DNA from: Catonia carolina
Lineage: Eukaryota > Arthropoda > Insecta > Hemiptera > Achilidae
Assembly (NCBI GenBank): GCA_035578175.1
Contig: JAQMRL010000003.1
Location: 54,172,672-54,236,671, forward strand
Length of the DNA stretch: 64,000 nt
Direction of reading: 5' to 3'
The translations under genes and the position numbers were made by a program. Within the stretch, counting starts at the first letter, position 1; every line of letters begins with the position of its first letter. Positions 1-11,570 of this stretch are shown here, piece by piece. The notes under the pieces are model-generated. The model ran no database searches. It worked only from the letters and a program-made list of their open reading frames with translations, and was not told the origin of the DNA.

Positions 1-1998
1 ATTCAGTCATTTCTTAAGTGTTGAAAATATTATTTTTTAGTGATAGAAACATTTATAGATTACTGTTTATTACAGAAACATGTAAATAATCGATTTGATG
101 GTAATTTATTTAACGATTTTAAGGGGTTATGTCTGTAAGTTGCTACCTCGTAATATTTCCCCAGTCCAGTCAGTAATTTTTTATAGGTTCATAAGTGATA
201 TACTACACTCATTTTATCGTTTACTTCAATAAATTTATAGCCAACTTAGATTACAAGAATATAGGAGTATAGAAAGAGAGAAATATCAAAAAGCAGCGAT
301 GGAATGGTCCCCTTGGGAGTATGAGAAGATCAGAATAGTGGTACAACGGTGGTGTCTTGCTCCATAATCCAATAAAAACATTAGATGATGCTTGCTTGTG
401 CTCGGAAGAATGAGGGGTGGGAACAATCACTTTTATGCTGCCATCTAGAAAGCTTTTACGACTGCATCAGCAGAGATAACTGAATGAGATATAACAGGCA
501 GTGATGAATCAAAACTCTAATTGTCAGCGATGAACCGTCGCCATTTTAGAAAATGACATGAATTGATGATAGTGTGTATCAAAAAGCTAAAAATTTTCAC
601 GCCCGCATATAATATTTTAATACTTAATCCTACACTCTTACTTTAATAAACTGCGTAGCACTTTTCATAAATAAATGTTCATTTAATCAAATAACATAAA
701 CGAAATGGATTGGAATTGATGCTTCATAAATCCTTTTACATCGTTGTAAAATTAAGTGTTATCTCGCATCTTAGTGATCTATATAAAAATATTGATTTTT
801 ATAAAGTAATTTGCTGTAATTTAAAAGATAATGTTGATTTTGCGTGTATATTTTAAAATCTCATTTAACATTACCAACTTGTTTTTCCATTGTTTTCATG
901 TTCAAGTAAATCCGATTACTAATTCTATTTAATGTATAAATGTTTATTTACATATAAAATAAGCTGCTTGAGTACATAAATTAGGAATCTTGGTACAAAA
1001 TAAAAGTTTTTCCCGTTGTATAATATTAAAAATTAATTCACGGCAATATTAATTTGTTGGCGTTAGTTTATGTCTTTCCGGTTCACCTAAATTAAAATGT
1101 TTAATCGTGTTTTCAAATTGAAGACACAAATATAATATAAAGTATATAATCTAAATTATATTACAAAATAAGTAAATTTAAATTTGCTATCAAAATACCG
1201 ACAAAATTGACTATTATTCTTTATTTAAATTCATCTGAAAAATATTCATCAACCTGAAAACAAATATTCAATGAATAGTTAAAAGACATCTATTGTCAAA
1301 CAAACAGTTTCTCCTTTTTCAATCTTAACAGATAGTTACACATTGTCTGGACCCAGGAAGGAAATTTTTATCATCTGCAGTAACCAGAAGACGTACGGAA
1401 GCAACGGTGCTGACAATTAATTATAATTTTCAAAATATAGGCCAGATATAGAGAATTATCAAATTTTATTAAAAAGTTTTATTAAACTCTTTGTAAATTA
1501 TTTTTAACAGATATTGAGAAAAAAGAAACAAGTTTTTCTTGCTTAATAACAATGTAATAGGAAGGTAGCTAAATGTATCCGAAATTATATTTTACATTTA
1601 TATTTGGTAGTTCATTTTTACTAGGAGTATATGATCTTCGGGCCAATCCAATTAATTTTTGTGGTAGAAAGTCACTTCGAAATTCCGATTACGCGAACGA
1701 AATCGTATGGATTCTTCTAAAGACAGATCTTTTACATTTTTATCAATATTTAATGTTTGTAGATATAAATTTTTATGCCACATGTTCGAAAAGAAAACTC
1801 AGGTGTTCATGATGCCAGAAAAAATGTAAAATTAAAATTTTCTGAATAATTTCGTTTCTGGAAATTTGTTGTTCAATAAATTTAATGTTTCATTGTTCTA
1901 TACACATGATTAAAGTGAGTATATATAGCCTATATGAAGCTAAGGAAATTTTTTTAAACTTATGTAAAATTCTTAAATAGAAGAGAAAATTGCAATAA
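1..1998. other. AT-rich flanking DNA, no gene seen
   Basis: I find no coding region or recognisable repeat here. Open frames are short, rich in Phe, Tyr, Ile and Lys, and are what AT-rich sequence gives by chance. A slightly less AT-rich patch lies near 290-580 but does not encode anything I recognise. Confidence 0.5.
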
Positions 1999-2165
1999 GG
2001 CCACCTTCGTGGCTTGGTGGTTAGCATGCTAAACTACAAAGCGGAAGGTCCAAAATTCTCCTCTAGGATCTGTAAATTGTAACGAGTTAAAAGTCACCGT
2101 AACCATTCCATAACCCAGCTTAATCGCTGATGTTCGAACTGTTGATGAAACTTTAAGTAAACCAA
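1999..2165 (+). repeat. tRNA-derived SINE, family 1
   Basis: The head resembles a tRNA promoter region: an A-box-like TGGCTTGGTGG at 2010-2020, then CTACAAAGCGGAAG and a decayed B box. The body ends in GTTGATGAAACTTTAAGTAAA. The same head occurs at 62260 and the same tail (GTTGATGCGACTTTAAA) at 34.8 kb and 62.2 kb, so this is a dispersed family rather than a tRNA gene. Confidence 0.7.
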
Positions 2166-2912
2166 ATTAAATAAAAATTCTAAAAAATTATCTAAATATT
2201 TATACTTTTTATTTTCAAATGTTAAGGATTTTTACAGTATCCTATTTTAAAGTGTCAAGCTATTCAAATTAAAAAATTGTAATTGTTTTCAACGATTTTT
2301 TAATTATTTGTCCTTCTGGTTAAACAGCAAACGATTATTTTTCCTTAAACACGCTGCATTCCAAATTGTTAAAACAAATTTTTTCAATAGCGAGACTGAT
2401 AAATGTGAAAGTTTTTGAATTATGGTAAAATATTTTTTTATACAAAAGAATTTTTTAATTGAAACTGATAAATATGCAGTTGTGACTATCTTTGTAAAAA
2501 TGAATTTTGTTTTAGTGGTAAAATTAGCACTAAAGAAATTAGTTTCGGTCTTTCCTATAAATTTCTCATTATTTCAAATTACATATTTTCATTGTACTCA
2601 GAGTGAAATAAAAGCTGATATAAAATTATACTACTATAAATTTGTAAAATGATTTTGAAAAGTTTAATATTTCGTTTTGATAATGCAGCGATAAAGAATT
2701 CAAAAAATGCTTTAGGTTTGTTTACTGAACGAATCACGTATTTGATGTAGTAGGATGTAGAGTAGCTTGGAAGAAAAGTTAAGCGTTGTGCAACTGTTGG
2801 AATGAATTTTCCATAACTCAAGTGCTAAAGGAGTTCTTTGAACAAGCATTTCTTTGTGGGTAAACTGAGATCAGAGGTCGTTGAAGCCACCTGTCCAATG
2901 CGCCATCCATGA
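2166..2912. other. AT-rich DNA, nothing recognised
   Basis: No supported gene. Open frames on both strands around 2422-2821 overlap each other and lack any familiar motif. Confidence 0.4.
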
Positions 2913-3110
2913 TTAACAGGCTCCAAGCCCTATGAAACATCCATCCTTTATCGATTCCAGAACCATAAAGTCTTCAAAATATATTTTCATATCCAATTTT
3001 ACATCGAATGTTCCAATATAGATGGGCTGAAACAAGCAAACGGTTGTCATTCTTTGTATAGATTTTTGTTGTTCAAATATTTTACTGCCTTGGAAAACGT
3101 CTTTATACAT
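2913..3110 (-). pseudogene. Possible retroelement protease remnant
   Basis: A 65-codon frame contains IGTFDVKLDMKIYFEDFMV followed by KDGCFIGLGA. The order (substrate-binding strands, then a GC-I-L-G-L/M-D-like turn) recalls the C-terminal half of aspartic proteases in Ty3/gypsy-type retrotransposons. The active-site D[ST]G is not visible and no reverse transcriptase lies beside it. This is a weak, motif-only call. Confidence 0.25.
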
Positions 3111-4655
3111 CTTTATTTTGTATAATACTGTATAAAACCGTTACTAGAACATTTTTATTCAGATCCATTTTTTACAATTTCTTTCACTGTAGGTAGACCA
3201 ATAAAATTTTGTTCAAAATTCATATTTCTGATATTTTATAAAGTAATATGAGATTATTTATAAAAATATCAAGACATATTTAATTACTCTTTAATAGATT
3301 ATTTATTTAATTATTCAATTAAAAAAATGTAATTATTTTAATAATTAATTTATTAATAAAATTAATCATAGATGCCAGTTAACTTACACTTTATAATATT
3401 CTTCGTATAATTCAACTAAAATTTAGTAAGAAAAGCATTTTGGCTTCATTATCATTTACAAAGTAGGCTAGAAACTGTTTCAGTCTTTCATTTCAGAGAG
3501 TAATGCGTAGCTTTAGCTAGCCTAAACAAGCAAATTAACAGTAGAAATCTGTTGTGAAACACTCACACAACTTTGTTTTGCCAATGTAGCTAATGAACAG
3601 TATAACCTGTTTAATCATTAGTAAACAATGTAAAATGACAAAATACCTTTTTTTTATCAAGAGTGAATGACGAAAATGAAAATTAACCTCTATAGATCTT
3701 TAAAATACTAAAAATCTTTAATCGATTTTAAACTAGGTTATGGAGAAAAAATTGTTTGAAATAAAAGTTGAAGATATTTTTTATTTTCCTATCATGGGAA
3801 ACCTAGATTATAAGGTAGGTGAACCCGGCCAAGTGTCTCTTCGATCTAGGCAAACTGTTATCTGAGTTGTTAAGCAGATTTAAAGCTAGGAAGTTCAAAA
3901 TATTCCTTTTTAATTTTTATATTATGCTATTTATTTGTGAAGGTCTATGTTAAGATCAGTATAGATATTAGGTGTTTTTAATACATCATAGAATTTTGTA
4001 TCATTTCGCCTTAGGTGATTAATGTGTCACGAATAAATATATATTTGAAAATATAATAATAAAAATAAACCGATTAGTAAAAAAAGTTAGGTAACATATA
4101 TCTTATCTTGGTTACAATTGTTTCTCTTTGAATATAATCTCAAATATTTAAACTTTATTAATATCTTGTTATAATTGATTTAATACTTATGTAATTAAAT
4201 ATTTATGCCTTAGGCAATTCTATTCATAAATAAACAGCTATGCTCTTTAAGCTCTGGATATTACGTCATCATTTAAAGTTCTACTTCTTCATAAATAAAC
4301 AACTTCAAACAATTCTTTTTTTAAATAAATAAACATACCTAATATAAAAGTTCTGGACAAAATGAACGCATCATGTAAGATTTTGGTCTAAGTGCAAAAA
4401 ATATTTTCTGCAATGTGCCAGGTTCATTTCTGTTACTGTTATTCTTTGTATCATAATTTTAAGCAATATTTAATCTTTTTTAACAAAAAATTAGAGTTAT
4501 AAATTTGATTTATGGTAATTTAATGAAAAAATAAGATAAATTAGCTTTAAAAACCAAAGTTTTATTTAACGAAAACGGAAGGTACTTACAGTATTGTATA
4601 TTTTCCATGTATAGTTTATACAAATGGAAAAAAATTAAAAGTAAATGATTAATAG
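3111..4655. other. AT-rich DNA, nothing recognised
   Basis: Low-complexity A/T runs with no supported gene, tRNA or terminal inverted repeat. Confidence 0.4.
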
Positions 4656-4659
4656 GTGA

Positions 4660-4835
4660 TTTATAATGAATTAGTAATTCAGTGGCAAGTACAGCCCCCT
4701 CTTGCCTTAATTCGTCTAGAATCCGTCTCGAAATTCCTTGAATCAAGTTTTGGATTTCTTACTGGTCGATTTTCTCCCATTCTTCTTTCACCACATGACA
4801 CAGCTGTTGAAGGTTCACTGCATTACATTGACAAA
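4660..4835 (-). pseudogene. Tc1-like transposase C-terminal fragment
   Basis: Read on the minus strand, this gives NLQQLCHVVKEEWEKIDQ, a stop, then IQNLIQGISRRILDELRQEG. It matches the C-terminal tail of Tc1-family transposases, which usually reads L-x-x-x-W-x-x-I-x-x-E-W-x-x-I, then a stretch with S-M-P-R-R. The catalytic DDE domain is absent and one stop interrupts the frame, so this is a dead fragment. I did not find flanking terminal repeats. Confidence 0.65.
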
Positions 4836-5089
4836 TTCTTTTTTTAAGCATACCTAACTAAAACATGCTCAATAAGATTAATAATCAATAAGACATGATC
4901 AATAAGTCTGGGATGTAGGCTGACCAGATCAAATGGTTAATACCTACTTAATCAAGATACTGTGAAACCATTTAAAATCTTTGAAAGTGATGCGTTAATT
5001 TTGTCTACGACCGTATAAATTATGAACCAAAACATTTAACAATATAATTTAAATTAACATTAATGCAATATGGTTAAAATAATCTCTCA

Positions 5090-6310
5090 TAAAATTTAAT
5101 GGTAATTATAATACAGAATCAGGGCCCGTCACCGATTGTAACGATGTTTTATTGAAATCGATACTTTTTTGTGTGCTGAATGCGAATATGAACTTATTTT
5201 TCTTCGAAATCACCATGAAATTAGTTAGGAAATAAGCCTTTTTTATAATCTGCTGATATAACTTCACTTTTTCGTAATCTTTCAATTTTGCCGTTATATT
5301 ACCCTTCATTATCGTATAAATGCTCAAAACCAATTAATAATGTCGCTATATTTACAAATTTTACTTATTATTTTTTCAAACTAACCATAATCTATGACTC
5401 ACCACTCCCTACCACATAATGGTGTGCACCGAAAATTAACCTTGATTAGTGGCCTAATTGGTGAGTAGTTTATCGGTTGCTCTACAGTTATAAATGCACA
5501 TAACAACCGATAAACTATTCATAATAAGGTTATTGGTTATAATATGCAGTTTTTAATTAAAGGTTATTGTACACTGAAAATTTACCTAACCTTGATTAGT
5601 TAGTAAATGGTGAGTAGGTTATCGGTTATTATACGCAGTTACAAATGCACATACAACCGATAACCTACCCATAATTAGGATATTGGTTAGGCCTAGGCTA
5701 CTATATGCAGTGTTAAATTAAAGTTTCTTTGTACAAATGGTTATTAGGCACTGTAAATTAAACTTGAACAGGTAGTAAATGGTGAGTAAATTACCGGTTA
5801 TTTTACGCAGTTATAACAATAACTTAAGGTTATTGGTTACTATATGCAGTTTTACAGGCTAATTTTTTATAAAAATCGGTCTTAAAGGTTATTGGTTGTT
5901 ATTTGCAGTTTTAAATGAAAGGTAAACGGTTAGTGTTTTAATATTTCCACGCAGCTTGTAACGACGTCACAGTATTTTAACATTACATGTTAGTCGGTTA
6001 GGAATTTCGTAAATATACTAATATTTAAACTTTGATCGATAAGTAAAATTAGTTGAAATAGCGACATTTCAGCATTTTAGTGAGCATTGTGTAAATGAGT
6101 TCAAATAAAACGGCGAAATTGAAAGTTATACGAAAAATTGAGGTTATGTCGGTACATGATAGAAAAGGGCTTATAACTATTTCTTGGGGATTTGCGGGGA
6201 TAAATAAGTTCATATTCGGATTCAGCACACAAAAAAGTATTGATTTCAAAATAAATTATTACAATCGGTGACGGGCCCTGATTTTATATCATTACCAATT
6301 TAATTAATAA
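5090..6310. mobile_element. Non-autonomous DNA transposon with long TIRs
   Basis: Long imperfect terminal inverted repeats bound this segment. The left arm reads CAGGGCCCGTCACCGATTG from 5120 and continues past TTTTTTGTGTGCTGAAT. The right arm is its reverse complement and ends in ACGGGCCCTG at 6280. Similarity extends outward through an ATGGTAAT-like block on both sides, giving arms near 100 bp. There is no transposase frame inside. Target-site duplication is not clear, so I leave the superfamily open. Confidence 0.75.
5460..5905. repeat. Degenerate tandem units with internal hairpins
   Basis: Units beginning GGTGAGTA recur at 5460, 5609 and 5781 (spacing 149 and 172 bp). The first two contain a hairpin: AGTTTATCGGTTG (5467-5479) pairs with CAACCGATAAACT (5504-5516), and GTAGGTTATCGGTT (5614-5627) pairs with AACCGATAACCTAC (5655-5668). 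Phrases such as GGTTATTGGTTA and ATATGCAGT recur around them. The block sits inside the TIR element. Confidence 0.8.
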
Positions 6311-7452
6311 ATATTTTAATTTATACAACTCAGTTATATACCTACTACTACAATTTGTAGGGCTTACCTATCTAATGATGTAAGTTTTAGTTGGGGACAA
6401 AATTCTTATTATTTTTTTAAGAACGACTCAGTTGATTTCAGTTTAAATGAAACGGTATGGACCAGTAGATAAGAACTTTTTTAGTTTTCCAGGAACCTTG
6501 ATAAAAGTCAAGCATTTTACCGATTAAATCAGTCGAGGGATGGATTTTATAAATTGGATTATTCATCCCTGTATTTTAATCTATTATTTAACTGATTTAC
6601 AGCAAAAGAACCAGAGTAACACGAATATTAGTCGGTATTATTTTGCACTTAGTTGGACGAGTAGTTGGTTGAATAACTATTATCTATTCGTGCAGGCCTA
6701 CTAGTATTTACACCCAGTACTTATTTAAATACATGCGGTAGAGTTATCTGAATCCATTACACTGTTACATACTAATATTACACAATCCTAGTTAAAGTAC
6801 ATATAACACCCTAAAACATTAGCGGTTCTAATTCTGGTTAACATTATGTTATTCAAATAGGATTCCACAATTTCAATCTGATGTTTAGTGGACTTAAACT
6901 ACGAAGCTGCTAGATTTTCTACTCTCTGTTACTAATGTTTAAGCTTTCTATTTCAAATTATGCTCAGTATTTGGCATTATTCCATCTATCATTCATTCAT
7001 TATAATATCGATATTTCTCTTCTGTAACATTCTCGTTGCTAATTTTGTAGTTTACAGACAAATTATCAAAATACAATATAGGCTAACGTATATTAATTTT
7101 AATAATTATTAAGAGCTTAGGCGTAATTATTATATTTTAATTGTATTATACTATTGATTTTAAATTTTATATTTATTATCAAATATAGTATATTTTATAT
7201 TATATACAGGTAATTAAAAAACCGTTTAACGATTTCACGTAAAAAATCTATTTCAAAGGACTCTTATGTACGCTGTTTGTTTTTAACTCAGGAAAACAGT
7301 GATTCAAATTTTTTTATAAATTTTGTATGAAGGTTTTTATGTGTATTAAATTTTTTATTTTTTTTTATTTTTATTCTTAATAGATTAAAAATATCTTTTC
7401 AATATTTTCGGCTGTTTTCTTGACTAATTATTTTTTAAACAGAATTCTAGTG
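6311..7452. other. AT-rich DNA, nothing recognised
   Basis: No supported gene. The right half is nearly pure A/T. Confidence 0.4.
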
Positions 7453-7925
7453 CAGTAGTTCCCGGTTAACCCCGCGCTCGGTTATATGGCGCTTTCGAAT
7501 ACAACGCGGGTTGCATTATGTCCCCGCATAATATTTCTATTTTTTAACAGGATTTTAAAATACAGAACTATAATACAGTACTAAAATACAGTACTATAAT
7601 ACAGGATTTACAGGATTTAAAATACAGTACTATAATGAGTCATGAAAAAAAATACAAAAGTTGGGTAGGCCTATAAAGTAGCCTACAATATTTTCTTTAG
7701 CTACATACTTAAAAATTTCACCTAAATTTACCTTAGTTTTTAAGTTGTACCCAATACATAGTTTTAAGGTTTTTTAATCATAATTTGATGACATTGGCTG
7801 CTGCACTACTCATATGCGGAAAGTACGGATTTTAGTAAGTACGAAAATTCCTGACTTCGTTTAGGCCTATACCGTGGTAGGTTGTATGGGAGTGTTGTCC
7901 ATTCAATTATACTCTGTATAGTGCC
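7453..7925. mobile_element. Pogo-like DNA element, one end preserved
   Basis: The left end, CAGTAGTTCCCGGTTAACCC, is the kind of terminus found in pogo/Tigger-type elements. It continues with AACGCGGGTTGCATTATG and TCCCCGCATAAT, which match the right end of the element at 36509-37635 in inverted orientation. The inner right side (TTCCTGACTTCG, ACCGTGGTAGG) matches the left end of that copy, but the terminus is lost where an R1-like LINE begins near 7926. A small AATACAGTACTATAAT tandem lies at about 7558-7640. Confidence 0.65.
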
Positions 7926-8795
7926 GGCCTAGGTCGACGTGATGATAAAACAGGTACATAAGAAGAGGCTGCTGTCGGTTCAGAGACAAGTGGCACTAAG
8001 AGTTACGGCGGCATACCGAACAGTTTCAGCGGGTGCAGTAATGGTGTTGGCAGGTATATACCCCTACCCTCTATAGATTTGCTGACCTGGGAAAGAAGTG
8101 AGATATCAGAGGGACTGAAAGCTGGAGAGGCTACAATGGCTTAGATAAGGAGAGAGGCCAGAGATAGACTTCTCAGGAGGTGGCAGGAGAAATAGGATGA
8201 GGAGGTGTCCGGTCGATGGACACATAGATTGATTTCGGATCTAAAGAAATGACTGAGTAAGGGGTACAGCAAGATTGGTTATTACCTCACGCAGGCATTG
8301 ACGGGGCATGGTTGCATTCGAGCGTATCTGCATCGGTTCAGACGATCAGGTGAAGCAAACTGTCTGGATTGTGAGGCGGAAGAGGACGACGCGGAACTGC
8401 AGAAGGTAGATACCGGAGAGCGAGGTTCTAGGGACCCTGCTTGAGAAGCCAATTTCTCTCGAAAATTTCAGTGAGCTCATGATTGCAGAAGAGGAAAGCT
8501 GGAAGGCCGTTAAAGAGTTCATCCAGAAGGTGATGAAGAGCAGAGAAGCCTAAATGCATTAGTCACGAAAGAAGTCACTCAAAAAGGAGGGAAATAGGTG
8601 GAAAGAAGAGGAATCACGCTGAGATAACGTTATCCAACTGATAAAGAACAACCGACTTGTGAAGTTATCCCTAACGGTGATATCGCGGCAAGTCGGGATG
8701 GGATAGAAAGGAGCTGAGACCTTTTGGCAGAGCTCCGCACACCCCAGGTGAAGGTTCACCTACCTGGTACCGGTGGGTTCCTCTCGTAAAAAAAG
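7926..8795 (+). pseudogene. R1-like LINE, ORF2 C-terminal fragment
   Basis: An interrupted frame starts with LLSVQRQVALRVTAAYRT, which in R1-clade LINEs lies just after the reverse transcriptase domain. It continues with a basic REARDRLLRRW segment, WTHRLISDL, then GHGCIRAYLHRF and CLDCEAEEDDAE, the beginning of the C-terminal zinc-knuckle-like region. Several stops and at least one frameshift break it. The last stretch, ISLENFSELMIAEEESWKAV, runs to a stop at 8551-8553, followed by about 240 bp of 3' UTR and a short A run at 8789. The element is 5'-truncated against a pogo-like element. Confidence 0.75.
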
Positions 8796-8796
8796 T

Positions 8797-10420
8797 ATCG
8801 TTTTATTATAAGTGAAATGTACGTTGCAGTTTTTGTAGGTTAGAATATTTTTGCAGACTTAATTGAGATAAAAACAATAAAGTGGTTTTATCGCTACGAA
8901 TTCAGTTGTACAAGTAATTTTTTACTAAATTAATTATAATTATGAGCGATTAAAATTAGATTCGCTACTATATTTTGTTGACCAATAGAGATACCTTATT
9001 GGTGTAGTGAGTAAATGAAGGAAATCTGAAACCAATGACTATTACTTTGTTTTTACGTTTAGGCACTTTTAAGTTGAGTTAACTTCAAAAATTTCTGAAA
9101 GATTTTTGTGTAGTTCAAATCTTCAGCATTTTATGCTTTTATTTTAATAACCAGCCAAATTAATTTGTTCTTTGTTCAAGTTCGTATAGTCAGTAACCTG
9201 CACTTGTTTCGATCCAATATACTATAGTCTCCGTTCAATAAAATTGAAATAATTTCAATTATGTTGATAGTAACTCCACCAAAATTTTGGTAAAATAGGA
9301 AAATTAAATAAGCATTTTTCTTTCTTAAAAACAATTGACGGATCCTTTTTACTTACATATGTTCGAAACACAATGTACTATTAAAACAGGTTGATTGTAA
9401 ATATCCCTGTCGTATCTCGTCAGTGCCGAGTCGGCTTGGGCTTAGTGGAGTCAAGGTTATACCTCGTCGTAACTCCATACATATTCTAATAACAAACAGT
9501 TGTTAAAATCCCTTCCTGGGATATATATATGTATACAACATCAATTCTCAAAGAAGTATGAAAATTTCAGAGATCAATAAAGAGGATTTTGTGATATATG
9601 AATCTTGAAATTTAAAAATACACGAAGACATGCCGCAAAAATATTGAAGATATGTAAGTACGAAATTTGTAGACTGTTTTTGAGTTTTGATCTTCATAAA
9701 CTGTTCTTGTCCATAAAGCCAGGTTACGAACATAAATTTAAATGGACTGTAAATCCTAATTATTATTCTAGTTACCTGTACTGGCATGGAGCGAGGTAAC
9801 TAGTAGACTGTGTACGTTCCGTACGCGTTCCAAAAGACAACTCTTCTTATCGGAAAGCCTGGTTCGTGTAGATACCGGTCAGCTGCAAGTAAGCGGCGGC
9901 ACTAGTCGAATGCGAGGGAAGCCCGCGAGTTTAAAGTTCTAACAGTTCTAATGCACACAACAGATTCGCTATTAATGTGATTAAAGTGGTCTAATAATTC
10001 TAATTAGTTAGTTACCTTTCTAGAATTACTTTTTGCACTTTTGAGAGAACATGCTAACAAAACAAGAATTTTTCAGGTGTCGTGGAAAATTCCCTTAAAA
10101 CTTAAGAAGGTTTATCGAGCAACAAATATTTAATTTTTGGTGGAATTTATAACTAAAGGTTTAGCAGACCTGTAAATCTACTGAACGTATATTTAAATGG
10201 GTCTGAGGAAAAATGAAGTCAGTCATTGTTGAATATATTGAAAATAATTGGATAGTTTTAATCGTTTTAGGCCTCTGGTCTTTTATTTTTATCAACAAAT
10301 AAGTCCAAATGGCCTAGGATACGCTCTTAAATGGCGTAATCTTATCCTATAAGATAACAATAGAGTGCATTAAAGAGTAAATTTACGTAGGTCTAATAAA
10401 CAATCTTGGAATACTTGCAC
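8797..10420. other. Unassigned DNA with one GC-richer patch
   Basis: No supported gene. About 9775-9960 is clearly richer in G and C than its surroundings (for example AAGCGGCGGCACTAG, GAAGCCCGCGAG) but encodes nothing recognisable on either strand. Confidence 0.4.
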
Positions 10421-10456
10421 CATAGCGTATAGAAGAGATCTCTTCTATACGCTATG
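10421..10456. repeat. Perfect 36-bp palindrome
   Basis: CATAGCGTATAGAAGAGA at 10421-10438 is followed with no spacer by its exact reverse complement at 10439-10456. Weaker inverted similarity continues outward (TGCATTAAAGAG on the left, CTCTAATGCA on the right), so this is the centre of a larger imperfect foldback. Confidence 0.95.
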
Positions 10457-10543
10457 CTTGCTCTAATGCACAATTTATTAAAACAAGATTCTACGAAATT
10501 AAACGTGCTGCTGAAAGAAATTGGAGCCTTGGTTTCTTATCAA

Positions 10544-10670
10544 TTTTCTTGATTACAACATCGTTGATACATAAAGCATCAAACCATGAATTCCTTTGAC
10601 AAAATATTTTCTTGATTACAACATCGTTGATACATAAAGCATCAAAGCATGAATTCCTCTGACAAAAATA
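10544..10670. repeat. 63-bp tandem duplication
   Basis: Two nearly identical units start with TTTTCTTGATTACAACATCG at 10544 and 10607. They differ at a few positions only (for example AAACCATG against AAGCATG). It is non-coding. Confidence 0.9.
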
Positions 10671-10689
10671 TGGTAGCTATGGTAATAAA

Positions 10690-11105
10690 TATCTTAAAAT
10701 GTCAAAAATGCTCTCAAGTTTCAATCTGGACTTCTGATATCCAGCTTTTTGGAGCAGCGGCAGAGAGTATATAAGTCGATCCAGGCCTTTCAGTAAAAAT
10801 TCTTAAGAATTGTTTTTGGCGCTCCTTTTTATGTAAGATATCAAAGTCTCCACGATGATTTAAAACTTTCAGGAGTAAAGTAGCTAACCGTATCCTTCTA
10901 ACGTAAATTTCGCGTACGGCATCTGGTCGTTCCATCCCAACCATACCATCCAACGAGCACGTGACATAGCTATAAGGAACTTCCTAACTGTACGACGTCT
11001 AAAGCAAAAATGGAGTAGAGACCTCTTGGTCTGAATAACGGACAACAGTCATAGTTCTAATCGGAGAATTTACCACTGGGTATCTCTTCTCCTATTAGTT
11101 AAAAT
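10690..11105 (-). repeat. Dispersed repeat of unknown class, copy 1
   Basis: The reverse strand begins GGAGAAGAGATACCCAGTGG, passes CAAGAGGTCTCTACTCC, then an open frame of 79 codons with RRIRLATLLLKVLNHRGDF and ERPGSTYILSAAAPKSW. I do not recognise this protein. A second, diverged copy lies at 31290-31990 on the plus strand, and end fragments occur near 20170 and 41070. It is probably a transposable element, and copy 1 shows the sequence before a Helitron inserted into copy 2. Confidence 0.7.
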
Positions 11106-11273
11106 CCGCATCCCCCGTTAAATATTACAATTATTACAGCTTGGAGAACTGCATCAAACCAGTCGAGAGACTTACAAAAATATTACGATTATTTAAGTGT
11201 TTAGTTAGGACCAAAGCACGAAAAATTTTAATAAAGTAGTTTATACAAAAACTTTTAATATATTATATAGTCT

Positions 11274-11570
11274 ACCTGTTTTTACTCCTTTCTTTTTCTT
11301 TTTTCTTTTTTCTTTAACTTCTTACGGGCACTTCGCGTTACGCATCTCTTCATCAGGTAATATGATAAAGCTTCTAAAAATATTGTGACCAATGCAACTT
11401 CCTTTGTCAAAGTTTAACAAAGGACTGTCTTTCTGAATTCAAATTTTGGTAAAGGAAGATGCATTCTTCACAATAATTTCTAGAAGCTTTATGATATTAC
11501 CTGATGAAGAGATGCGTGCCGCGAAAGTGCTCGAAACAAGTTAAAGTAAAAATAAAAATAAACCAGTAAA
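11274..11570. repeat. Long foldback with arms above 100 bp
   Basis: Left arm (about 11274-11408) and right arm (about 11452-11570) are inverted copies of each other. The best part, GCATCTCTTCATCAGGTAAT at 11342, matches ATTACCTGATGAAGAGATGC ending at 11516. Outward pairing continues through CTTTAACTT and CACTT. A spacer of about 45 bp separates the arms. It is non-coding. Confidence 0.85.

Noticed and set aside
1999..2080. tRNA-like heads at 1999, 18351, 53072, 62053, 62260 and 63426 as real tRNA genes.
   Set aside because: None forms a full cloverleaf with matching acceptor arms by eye, and several share bodies and tails, which marks them as SINEs.
5460..5905. Regular repeats here as a CRISPR array.
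   Set aside because: Spacing is irregular (149 and 172 bp), units are degenerate, and the block sits inside a eukaryotic TIR element.
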